From NCBI RefSeq assembly GCF_050948215.1, contig NW_027489001.1:1-64000 (forward strand): a stretch of 64,000 nt of DNA, written 5' to 3'. The position numbers and the translations under genes were made by a program. Source of the DNA: Halictus rubicundus. Its lineage: Eukaryota; Arthropoda; Insecta; Hymenoptera; Halictidae. The notes under the pieces are model-generated. The model searched no databases and had not been told where the DNA came from. It saw nothing but the letters and a program-made list of their open reading frames with translations. Positions within the stretch are counted from its first letter, which is position 1, and every line of letters starts with the position of its first letter. Below are positions 53,401-64,000 of this stretch, one piece after another.

Positions 53401-56007
53401 CTATCCTCTATCGTATCCTATACTCTATCCTATCCTATCCTCCATCCTATCCTTTCCTCTATCCTATCCTATCCTCTATCCTATCCTGTCCTCTATCCTA
53501 TCCTATCCTCTATCCTATCCTATCCTCTATCCTATCCTATCCCCTATCCGATCCTCTATCCTATCCTATCCTGTATCCTATCCTATCCTCTATCAGATCC
53601 TCTATCCTATCCTATCGTCTATCCTATCCTCTATCGTATCCTATCCTATATCCTATCATATCCTCTATCCTATCCTATCCTCTAACCTATCCTATCCTCT
53701 ATCCGATCCTCTATCCTATCCTATCCTCTATCCTATCCTATCATTTATCCTATCCTATCCTCTATCCTATCCTCTATCCTATCCTCTATCCTATCCTATC
53801 CTCTATCCTATCCTATCCTCTATCCTATACTATCCTCTATCCTATCCTATCCTCTATCCTATCCTATCCTCTATCCTATCCTATCCTCTATATTATCCTA
53901 TCCTCTATCCTATCCTCTATCCTATCCTATCATCTATCCTATCCTATTCTCTATCCTATTACATTCTCTATCCTATTAAATCCTCTATCCTATCCTCTAT
54001 CCTATCCTCTATCCTATCGTATCCTCAATCCTATCCTCTATCCTATCCTATCCTCAATCCTATCCTATCCTCTATCCTATCCTCTATCCTATCCGCTATC
54101 CTATCCTCAATCCTATCCTCTATCCTATCCTATCCTCTATCCTATCCTATCCTTTATCCTATCCTCTATCCTATCCGCTATCCTATCCTCTATCCTATCC
54201 TGTATCCTATCCTATCCTCTATCCTATCCTCTATCCTATCCTCTATCCTATCCTATCCTCTATCCTATCCTATCCTTTATCCTATCCTATCCTCTATTCT
54301 ATCCTATCCTCTATCCTATACTATCCTCTATCCTATCCTATCCTCTATCCTATACTATCCTCTATCCTATCCTATCCTCTATCCTATCCTCTATCGTATC
54401 CTATCCTCTATCCTATCCTATCCTCCATCCTATCCTTTCCTCTATCCTATCCTATCCTCTATCCTATCCTGTCCTCTATCCTATCCTATCCTCTATCCTA
54501 TCCTATCCTCTATCCTATCCTATCCTCTATCCGATCCTCTATCCGATCCTATCCTGCATCCTATCCTATCCTCTATCCTATCCTATCCTTTATCCTATCC
54601 TATCCTCTATCCTATCATATCCTCTATCCTATACTATCCTCTATCCTATCCTATCCTCTATCCGATCCTCTATCCTATCCTATCCTCTATCCTATTCTAT
54701 CCTCTATCCTATCCTATCGTCTATCATATCCTCTATCCTATCCTATCCTCTATCCTATCCTATCCTCTATCCTATCCTATCCTCTATCCTATCCTATCAT
54801 CTATCCTATCCTTTCCTCAATCCTATTATATCCTCTATCCTATCCTATCCTCCATCCTATCCTATCCTCTATCCTATCCTATCCTCTATCCTACCCTATC
54901 CTCTATCCTATCCTATCATCTATCCAATTGTATCCTCTATCCCTCCTTATTCTCTATCCTATCCTATCTTGTATCCTATCCTCTATCCTATCCTATCCTC
55001 TATCCTATCCTATCCTCTATAATATCCTATCCTCTATCCTATCCTATCCTCTATCCTATCCTATCCTATCCTCTATCCTATCCTATCCTGTACCCTATCC
55101 TATCCTCTATCCTATCCTATCCTCTATCTTATACTATCCTCTATCCTATCCTATCCTCTATCCTATCCTATCCTCTATATTATCCTATCCTCTATTCTAT
55201 CCTATCCTCTATCCTATCCTCTATCCTATCCTATCCTCTATCCTATCCTATTCTCTATCCTATCCAATCCTCTATCCTATCCTCTATCCTATCCTCTATC
55301 CTGTCCTATACTCTATCCTATCCTTTCCTCTATCATATCCTCTATCCTATCCTATCCTCAATCCTATCCTATCCTCTATCCTCTATTCTATCCTATCCTC
55401 TATCCTATACTATCCTCTATCCTATCCTATCCTCTATCCTATCCTATCCTCTATCCTATCCTCTATCGTATCCTATCCTCTATCCTATCCTATCCTCAAT
55501 CCTATCCTATCCTCTATCCTATCCTCTATCCTATCCGCTATCCTATCCTCAATCCTATCCTCTATCCTATCCTATCCTCTATCCTATCCTATCCTTTATC
55601 CTATCCTCTATCCTATCCGCTATCCTATCCTCTATCCTATCCTGTATCCTATCCTATCCTCTATCCTATCCTCTATCCTATCCTCTATCCTATCCTATCC
55701 TCTATCCTATCCTATCCTTTATCCTATCCTATCCTCTATTCTATCCTATCCTCTGTCCTATACTATCCTCTATCCTATCCTATCCTCTATCCTATACTAT
55801 CCTCTATCCTATCCTATCCTCTATCCTATCCTCTATCGTATCCTATCCTCTATCCTATCCTATCCTCCATCCTATCCTTTCCTCTATCCTATCCTATCCT
55901 CTATCCTATCCTGTCCTCTATCCTATCCTATCCTCTATCCTATCCTATCCTCTATCCTATCCTATCCTCTATCCGATCCTCTATCCGATCCTATCCTGTA
56001 TCCTATC
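53401..56007 (+). repeat. Higher-order tandem duplication of 2,607 bp, first copy
   Basis: Every rare variant checked recurs 2,607 bp later: CGTATCC at 53,413/56,020, CCCCTATCCG at 53,541/56,148, CTAACC (AACC at 53,684/56,291), CTGCATCC at 54,554/57,161, CCCTCCTTATTC at 54,941/57,548, CTCTGTCC at 55,751/58,358 and CCGATCC (G at 55,975/58,582). A few substitutions separate the copies, for example TATTAAATCC at about 53,975 against TATCCAATCC. The copies abut directly. Confidence 0.9.
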
Positions 56008-58614
56008 CTATCCTCTATCGTATCCTATACTCTATCCTATCCTATCCTCCATCCTATCCTTTCCTCTATCCTATCCTATCCTCTATCCTATCCTGTCCTC
56101 TATCCTATCCTATCCTCTATCCTATCCTATCCTCTATCCTATCCTATCCCCTATCCGATCCTCTATCCTATCCTATCCTGTATCCTATCCTATCCTCTAT
56201 CAGATCCTCTATCCTATCCTATCGTCTATCCTATCCTCTATCGTATCCTATCCTATATCCTATCATATCCTCTATCCTATCCTATCCTCTAACCTATCCT
56301 ATCCTCTATCCGATCCTCTATCCTATCCTATCCTCTATCCTATCCTATCATTTATCCTATCCTATCCTCTATCCTATCCTCTATCCTATCCTCTATCCTA
56401 TCCTATCCTCTATCCTATCCTATCCTCTATCCTATACTATCCTCTATCCTATCCTATCCTCTATCCTATCCTATCCTCTATCCTATCCTATCCTCTATAT
56501 TATCCTATCCTCTATCCTATCCTCTATCCTATCCTATCATCTATCCTATCCTATTCTCTATCCTATTACATTCTCTATCCTATCCAATCCTCTATCCTAT
56601 CCTCTATCCTATCCTCTATCCTATCGTATCCTCAATCCTATCCTCTATCCTATCCTATCCTCAATCCTATCCTATCCTCTATCCTATCCTCTATCCTATC
56701 CGCTATCCTATCCTCAATCCTATCCTCTATCCTATCCTATCCTCTATCCTATCCTATCCTTTATCCTATCCTCTATCCTATCCGCTATCCTATCCTCTAT
56801 CCTATCCTGTATCCTATCCTATCCTCTATCCTATCCTCTATCCTATCCTCTATCCTATCCTATCCTCTATCCTATCCTATCCTTTATCCTATCCTATCCT
56901 CTATTCTATCCTATCCTCTATCCTATACTATCCTCTATCCTATCCTATCCTCTATCCTATACTATCCTCTATCCTATCCTATCCTCTATCCTATCCTCTA
57001 TCGTATCCTATCCTCTATCCTATCCTATCCTCCATCCTATCCTTTCCTCTATCCTATCCTATCCTCTATCCTATCCTGTCCTCTATCCTATCCTATCCTC
57101 TATCCTATCCTATCCTCTATCCTATCCTATCCTCTATCCGATCCTCTATCCGATCCTATCCTGCATCCTATCCTATCCTCTATCCTATCCTATCCTTTAT
57201 CCTATCCTATCCTCTATCCTATCATATCCTCTATCCTATACTATCCTCTATCCTATCCTATCCTCTATCCGATCCTCTATCCTATCCTATCCTCTATCCT
57301 ATTCTATCCTCTATCCTATCCTATCGTCTATCATATCCTCTATCCTATCCTATCCTCTATCCTATCCTATCCTCTATCCTATCCTATCCTCTATCCTATC
57401 CTATCATCTATCCTATCCTTTCCTCAATCCTATTATATCCTCTATCCCATCCTATCCTCCATCCTATCCTATCCTCTATCCTATCCTATCCTCTATCCTA
57501 CCCTATCCTCTATCCTATCCTATCATCTATCCAATTGTATCCTCTATCCCTCCTTATTCTCTATCCTATCCTATCTTGTATCCTATCCTCTATCCTATCC
57601 TATCCTCTATCCTATCCTATCCTCTATAATATCCTATCCTCTATCCTATCCTATCCTCTATCCTATCCTATCCTATCCTCTATCCTATCCTATCCTGTAC
57701 CCTATCCTATCCTCTATCCTATCCTATCCTCTATCTTATACTATCCTCTATCCTATCCTATCCTCTATCCTATCCTATCCTCTATATTATCCTATCCTCT
57801 ATTCTATCCTATCCTCTATCCTATCCTCTATCCTATCCTATCCTCTATCCTATCCTATTCTCTATCCTATCCAATCCTCTATCCTATCCTCTATCCTATC
57901 CTCTATCCTGTCCTATACTCTATCCTATCCTTTCCTCTATCATATCCTCTATCCTATCCTATCCTCAATCCTATCCTATCCTCTATCCTCTATTCTATCC
58001 TATCCTCTATCCTATACTATCCTCTATCCTATCCTATCCTCTATCCTATCCTATCCTCTATCCTATCCTCTATCGTATCCTATCCTCTATCCTATCCTAT
58101 CCTCAATCCTATCCTATCCTCTATCCTATCCTCTATCCTATCCGCTATCCTATCCTCAATCCTATCCTCTATCCTATCCTATCCTCTATCCTATCCTATC
58201 CTTTATCCTATCCTCTATCCTATCCGCTATCCTATCCTCTATCCTATCCTGTATCCTATCCTATCCTCTATCCTATCCTCTATCCTATCCTCTATCCTAT
58301 CCTATCCTCTATCCTATCCTATCCTTTATCCTATCCTATCCTCTATTCTATCCTATCCTCTGTCCTATACTATCCTCTATCCTATCCTATCCTCTATCCT
58401 ATACTATCCTCTATCCTATCCTATCCTCTATCCTATCCTCTATCGTATCCTATCCTCTATCCTATCCTATCCTCCATCCTATCCTTTCCTCTATCCTATC
58501 CTATCCTCTATCCTATCCTGTCCTCTATCCTATCCTATCCTCTATCCTATCCTATCCTCTATCCTATCCTATCCTCTATCCGATCCTCTATCCGATCCTA
58601 TCCTGTATCCTATC
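56008..58614 (+). repeat. Higher-order tandem duplication of 2,607 bp, second copy
   Basis: Partner of 53,401-56,007 and directly adjacent to it. Part of this copy is repeated once more at an offset of 1,442 bp (CCGATCC G at 57,140/58,582, CCCTCCTTATTC at 57,548/58,990), so the duplication has been followed by a further partial one. One visible difference from copy 1 is TATCCCATCC near 57,445. Confidence 0.9.
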
Positions 58615-61600
58615 CTATCCTCTATCCTATCCTATCCTTTATCCTATCCTATCCTCTATCCTATCATATCCTCTATCCTATACTATCCTCTATCCTATCC
58701 TATCCTCTATCCGATCCTCTATCCTATCCTATCCTCTATCCTATTCTATCCTCTATCCTATCCTATCGTCTATCATATCCTCTATCCTATCCTATCCTCT
58801 ATCCTATCCTATCCTCAATCCTATCCTATCCTCTATCCTATCCTATCATCTATCCTATCCTTTCCTCAATCCTATTATATCCTCTATCCTATCCTATCCT
58901 CCATCCTATCCTATCCTCTATCCTATCCTATCCTCTATCCTACCCTATCCTCTATCCTATCCTATCATCTATCCAATTGTATCCTCTATCCCTCCTTATT
59001 CTCTATCCTATGCTATCTTGTATCCTATCCTCTATCCTATCCTATCCTCTATCCTATCCTATCCTCTATAATATCCTATCCTCTATCCTATCCTATCCTC
59101 TATCCTATCCTATCCTATCCTCTATCCTATCCTATCCTGTACCCTATCCTATCCTCTATCCTATCCTATCCTCTATGCTATCCTATCCTCTATCCTATCC
59201 TATCCTCTATCCTATCCTATCCTCTATCCTATCCTATCCTCTATCCGATCCTCTATCCTGTCCTATACTCTATCCTATCCTTTCCTCTATCATATCCTCT
59301 ATCCTATCCTATCCTCAATCCTATCCTATCCTCTATCCTCTATTCTATCCTATCCTCTATCCTATACTATCCTCTATCCTATCCTATCCTCTATCCAATC
59401 CTATCCTCTATCCTATCCTCTATCGTATCCTATCCTCTATCCTATCCTATCCTCCATCCTATCCTTTCCTCTATCCTATCCTATCCTCTATCCTATCCTG
59501 TCCTCTATCCTATCCTATCCTCTATCCTATCCTATCCTCTATCCTATCCTATCCTCTATCCGATCCTCTATCCTATCCTATCCTATATCCTATCCTATCC
59601 TCTATCAGATGCTCTATCCTATCCTATCCTCTATCCTATCCTCTATCCTATCCTATCCTCTATCCTATCCTATCCTCTATCCTATCCTATCCTCTATCCT
59701 ATCCTATCCTCTATCCTATCCTATCCTCTATCCTATCCTTGCCTCAATCCTATTATATCCTCTATCCTATCCTATACGCCATCCTATCCTATCCTCTATC
59801 CTATCCTATCCTCTATCCTATCCTATCCTCTATCCCTCCTTATTCTCTATCCTATCCTATCTTGTATCCTATCCTCTATCCTATCCTATCCTCTATCCTA
59901 TCCTATCCTCTATCCTATCCTATCCTCTATCCTATCCTATCCTCTATCCTATCCTATCCTCTATCCTATCCTATCCTCTATCCTATCCTATCCTCTATCC
60001 TATCCTATCCTCTATCCTATCCTATCCTCTATCCTATCCTATCCTCTATCCTATCCTATCCTCTATCCTATCCTATCCTCTATCCTATCCTATCCTCTAT
60101 CCTATCCTATCCTATCCTCTATCCTATCCTATCCTGTACCCTATCCTATCCTCTATCCTATCCTATCCTCTATCCTATCCTATCCTCTATCCTATCCTAT
60201 CATCTATCCTATCCTTTCCTCAATCCTATTATATCCTCTATCCTATCCTGTCCTCTATCCTATCCTATCCTCTATCCTATCCTATCCTCTATCCTATCCT
60301 ATCCTCTATCCGATCCTCTATCCTATCCTATCCTATATCCTATCCTATCCTCTATCAGATGCTCTATCCTATCCTATCCTCTATCCTATCCTCTATCCTA
60401 TCCTATCCTCTATCCTATCCTATCCTCTATCCTATCCTATCCTCTATCCTATCCTATCCTCTATCCTATCCTTTCCTCAATCCTATTATATCCTCTATCC
60501 TATCCTATACTCCATCCTATCCTATCCTCTATCCTATCCTATCCTCTATCCTATCCTATCCTCTATCCCTCCTTATTCTCTATCCTATCCTATCTTGTAT
60601 CCTATCCTCTATCCTATCCTATCCTCTATCCTATCCTATCCTCTATCCTATCCTATCCTCTATCCTATCCTATCCTCTATCCTATCCTATCCTCTATCCT
60701 ATCCTATCCTCTATCCTATCCTATCCTCTATCCTATCCTATCCTCTATCCTATCCTATCCTCTATCCTATCCTATCCTCTATCCTATCCTATCCTATCCT
60801 CTATCCTATCCTATCCTGTACCCTATCCTATCCTCTATCCTATCCTATCCTCTATCCTATCCTATCCTCTATCCTATCCTATCATCTATCCTATCCTTTC
60901 CTCAATCCTATTATATCCTCTATCCTATCCTATCCTCCATCCTATCCTATCCTCTATCCTATCCTATCCTCTATCCTACCCTATCCTCTATCCTATCCTA
61001 TCATCTATCCAATTGTATCCTCTATCCCTCCTTATTCTCTATCCTATCCTATCTTGTATCCTATCCTCTATCCTATCCTATCCTCTATCCTATCCTATCC
61101 TCTATAATATCCTATCCTCTATCCTATCCTATCCTCTATCCTATCCTATCCTATCCTCTATCCTATCCTCTATCCTAACCGCTATCCTATCCTCTATCCT
61201 ATCCTCTATCCTATCCTATCCTCTATCCTATCCTATCCTCTATCTTATACTATCCTCTATCCTATCCTATCCTCTATCCTATCCTATCCTCTATATTATC
61301 CTATCCTCTATTCTATCCTATCCTCTATCCTATCCTCTATCCTATCCTATCCTCTATCCTATCCTATTCTCTATCCTATCCAATCCTCTATCCTATCCTC
61401 TATCCTATCCTCTATCCTGTCCTATACTCTATCCTATCCTTTCCTCTATCATATCCTCTATCCTATCCTATCCTCAATCCTATCCTATCCTCTATCCTCT
61501 ATTCTATCCTATCCTCTATCCTATACTATCCTCTATCCTATCCTATCCTCTATCCTATCCTATCCTCTATCCTATCCTCTATCGTATCCTATCCTCTATC

Positions 61601-64000
61601 CTATCCTATCCTCAATCCTATCCTATCCTCTATCCTATCCTCTATCCTATCCGCTATCCTATCCTCAATCCTATCCTCTATCCTATCCTATCCTCTATCC
61701 TATCCTATCCTTTATCCTATCCTCTATCCTATCCGCTATCCTATCCTCTATCCTATCCTGTATCCTATCCTATCCTCTATCCTATCCTCTATCCTATCCT
61801 CTATCCTATCCTATCCTCTATCCTATCCTATCCTTTATCCTATCCTATCCTCTATTCTATCCTATCCTCTATCCTATACTATCCTCTATCCTATCCTATC
61901 CTCTATCCTATACTATCCTCTATCCTATCCTATCCTCTATCCTATCCTCTATCGTATCCTATCCTCTATCCTATCCTATCCTCCATCCTATCCTTTCCTC
62001 TATCCTATCCTATCCTCTATCCTATCCTGTCCTCTATCCTATCCTATCCTCTATCCTATCCTATCCTCTATCCTATCCTATCCTCTATCCGATCCTCTAT
62101 CCGATCCTATCCTGTATCCTATCCTATCCTCTATCCTATCCTATCCTTTATCCTATCCTATCCTCTATCCTATCATATCCTCTATCCTATACTATCCTCT
62201 ATCCTATCCTATCCTCTATCCGATCCTCTATCCTATCCTATCCTCTATCCTATTCTATCCTCTATCCTATCCTATCGTCTATCATATCCTCTATCCTATC
62301 CTATCCTCTATCCTATCCTATCCTCTATCCTATCCTATCCTCTATCCTATCCTATCATCTATCCTATCCTTTCCTCAATCCTATTATATCCTCTATCCTA
62401 TCCTATCCTCCATCCTATCCTATCCTCTATCCTATCCTATCCTCTATCCTACCCTATCCTCTATCCTATCCTATCCTCTATAATATCCTATCCTCTATCC
62501 TATCCTATCCTCTATCCTATCCTATCCTATCCTCTATCCTATCCTATCCTGTACCCTATCCTATCCTCTATCCTATCCTATCCTCTATGCTATCCTATCC
62601 TCTATCCTATCCTATCCTCTATCCTATCCTATCCTCTATCCTATCCTATCCTCTATCCGATCCTCTATCCTGTCCTATACTCTATCCTATCCTTTCCTCT
62701 ATCATATCCTCTATCCTATCCTATCCTCAATCCTATCCTATCCTCTATCCTCTATTCTATCCTATCCTCTATCCTATACTATCCTCTATCCTATCCTATC
62801 CTCTATCCAATCCTATCCTCTATCCTATCCTCTATCGTATCCTATCCTCTATCCTATCCTATCCTCCATCCTATCCTTTCCTCTATCCTATCCTATCCTC
62901 TATCCTATCCTGTCCTCTATCCTATCCTATCCTCTATCCTATCCTATCCTCTATCCTATCCTATCCTCTATCCGATCCTCTATCCTATCCTATCCTATAT
63001 CCTATCCTATCCTCTATCAGATGCTCTATCCTATCCTATCCTCTATCCTATCCTCTATCCTATCCTATCCTCTATCCTATCCTATCCTCTATCCTATCCT
63101 ATCCTCTATCCTATCCTATCCTCTATCCTATCCTTTCCTCAATCCTATTATATCCTCTATCCTATCCTATACTCCATCCTATCCTATCCTCTATCCTATC
63201 CTATCCTCTATCCTATCCTATCCTCTATCCCTCCTTATTCTCTATCCTATCCTATCTTGTATCCTATCCTCTATCCTATCCTATCCTCTATCCCATCCTC
63301 TCCTCTATCCTATCCTATCCTCTATCCTATCCTATCCTCTATCCTATCCTATCCTCTATCCTATCCTATCCTCTATCCTATCCTATCCTCTATCCTATCC
63401 TATCCTCTATCCTATCCTATCCTCTATCCTATCCTATCCTATCCTCTATCCTATCCTATCCTGTACCCTATCCTATCCTCTATCCTATCCTATCCTCTAT
63501 GCTATCCTATCCTCTATCCTATCCTATCCTCTATCCTATCCTATCCTCTATCCTATCCTATCCTCTATCCTATACTATCCTCTATCCTATCCTATCCTCT
63601 ATCCTATCCTATCCTCTATATTATCCTATCCTCTATTCTATCCTATCCTCTATCCTATCCTCTATCCTATCCTATCCTCTATCCTATCCTATCCACTATC
63701 CTATCCTATTCTATATCCTATTAGATTCTCTATCCTATCCAATCCTCTATACTATCCTCTATCCTATCCGCTATCCTATCCTATCCTCAATCCTATCCTA
63801 TCCTCTATCCTCTATTCTATCCTATCCTCTATCCTATACTATCCTCTATCCTATCCTATCCTCTATCCTATCCTATCCTCTATCCTATCCTCTATCGTAT
63901 CCTATCCTCTATCCTATCCTATCCTCCATCCTATCCTTTCCTCTATCCTATCCTATCCTCTATCCTATCCTATCCTCTATCCGATCCTCTATCCTATCCT
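58615..64000 (+). repeat. Mosaic of shuffled higher-order blocks
   Basis: The landmark CCCTCCTTATTC, first seen at 51,653, recurs here at 58,990, 59,834, 60,567, 61,026 and 63,229, at gaps of 844, 733, 459 and 2,203 bp. Some copies are preceded by CTATCCAATTG (58,990 and 61,026) and some are not (59,834, 60,567, 63,229). CAGATGC occurs at about 59,606, 60,354 and 63,018. The irregular gaps indicate block shuffling, not one regular unit. Confidence 0.8.

Larger units (their letters stand above)
18081..64000 (+). repeat. 17-bp TATCC-type satellite array, forward orientation
   Basis: The monomer is (TATCC)3+TC, equally (CTATC)3+CT; roughly 2,700 monomers. The dominant length variants are 12 bp (two pentamers + TC) and 22 bp (four pentamers + TC). 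Recurrent base variants serve as landmarks: CTATATTATCC, CTATCCCATCC, TATTCTC, CTATGCTATCC, CTATCGTATCC, CTATTAAATCC, CTAAAATATCC, TATCCGATCC and CCCTCCTTATTC. Consensus units carry no G on the + strand, so no TAG or TGA arises and stops come from rare CTAA, TTAA or CTAG variants. Different landmarks dominate in different parts: CTATATTATCC with a 22-mer in 18-35 kb, CTATTAAATCC and CTAAAATATCC in 36-51 kb, and TATCCGATCC with 12-mers in 51-64 kb. The array runs off the right edge. Confidence 0.97.

Noticed and set aside
18081..64000. Telomere array
   Set aside because: The G-rich strand is GGATA-based with a 17-bp period. No TTAGGG, TTTAGGG, TTAGG or similar run is present, and the array appears in both orientations in one window.
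1..64000. CENP-B box, because the monomer is also 17 bp
   Set aside because: None of the monomers contains the conserved TTCG and CGGG core of the CENP-B box. The shared length is a coincidence.
18081..64000. CRISPR array, minisatellite gene or phase-variable repeat
   Set aside because: There are no unique spacers between repeats, no adjacent cas genes, and the repeat continues for tens of kilobases without flanking sequence.
18081..64000. TATA boxes or promoters from TATATT and TATTAAAT variants
   Set aside because: These are point variants of the TATCC monomer, multiplied with their higher-order blocks. There is no other promoter feature or gene nearby.

Overview
This 64 kb window is satellite DNA from end to end. 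I found no protein-coding gene, RNA gene, promoter, origin, CRISPR array or transposon that the sequence supports. The long open frames arise because the + strand from about 2 kb onward has almost no G. TAG and TGA therefore cannot form, TAA is rare, and a 17-bp repeat (17 = 2 mod 3) cycles through all three frames, giving peptides with a 17-residue period. I treat all of them as artefacts.

Layout: (A) 1 to about 1,922 is a 17-bp satellite with TATCC pentamers on the minus strand (GGATA on +). (B) 1,923-2,016 is a scrambled junction. (C) 2,017-17,213 is a second 17-bp satellite with TTCAC pentamers. (D) 17,214-17,267 is a short non-satellite junction with a run of 13 C. (E) 17,268-17,580 is a third 17-bp satellite with ACCAC pentamers. 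(F) 17,581-18,080 is a degenerate transition. (G) 18,081-64,000 is the TATCC satellite on the + strand, full of nested higher-order duplications. The array runs off both window ends.

The main observation is that the three satellites share no obvious sequence but have one architecture: three copies of a pentamer plus a dinucleotide, 3 x 5 + 2 = 17 bp. In matching phase they read (TTCAC)3+TC, (TATCC)3+TC and (ACCAC)3+AC. A recurrent variant inside the TTCAC array, TTCAC CACAC TTCAC TC, carries a pentamer that is a rotation of ACCAC, so it looks like an intermediate. The second main observation is that the first ~1.3 kb is an inverted copy of about 33.45-34.77 kb, identical in translation over about the first 1 kb. 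This is either a real inverted duplication or an assembly or read fold-back.

Higher-order structure in region G was mapped by following rare variants. Blocks recur at offsets of 3,720-3,721, 2,332, 1,548, 2,781-2,793, 1,472 (three times) and 2,607 bp, and a 46-bp triplet repeats within a larger block. Such nested amplification is typical of satellites growing by unequal exchange or replication-based copying.

The organism cannot be named. Tens of kilobases of homogeneous short-period satellite point to a eukaryote and to heterochromatin (centromeric, pericentromeric, subtelomeric, or a sex or B chromosome) in a long-read assembly. That is inference. No canonical telomere repeat, CENP-B box or known satellite was recognised.
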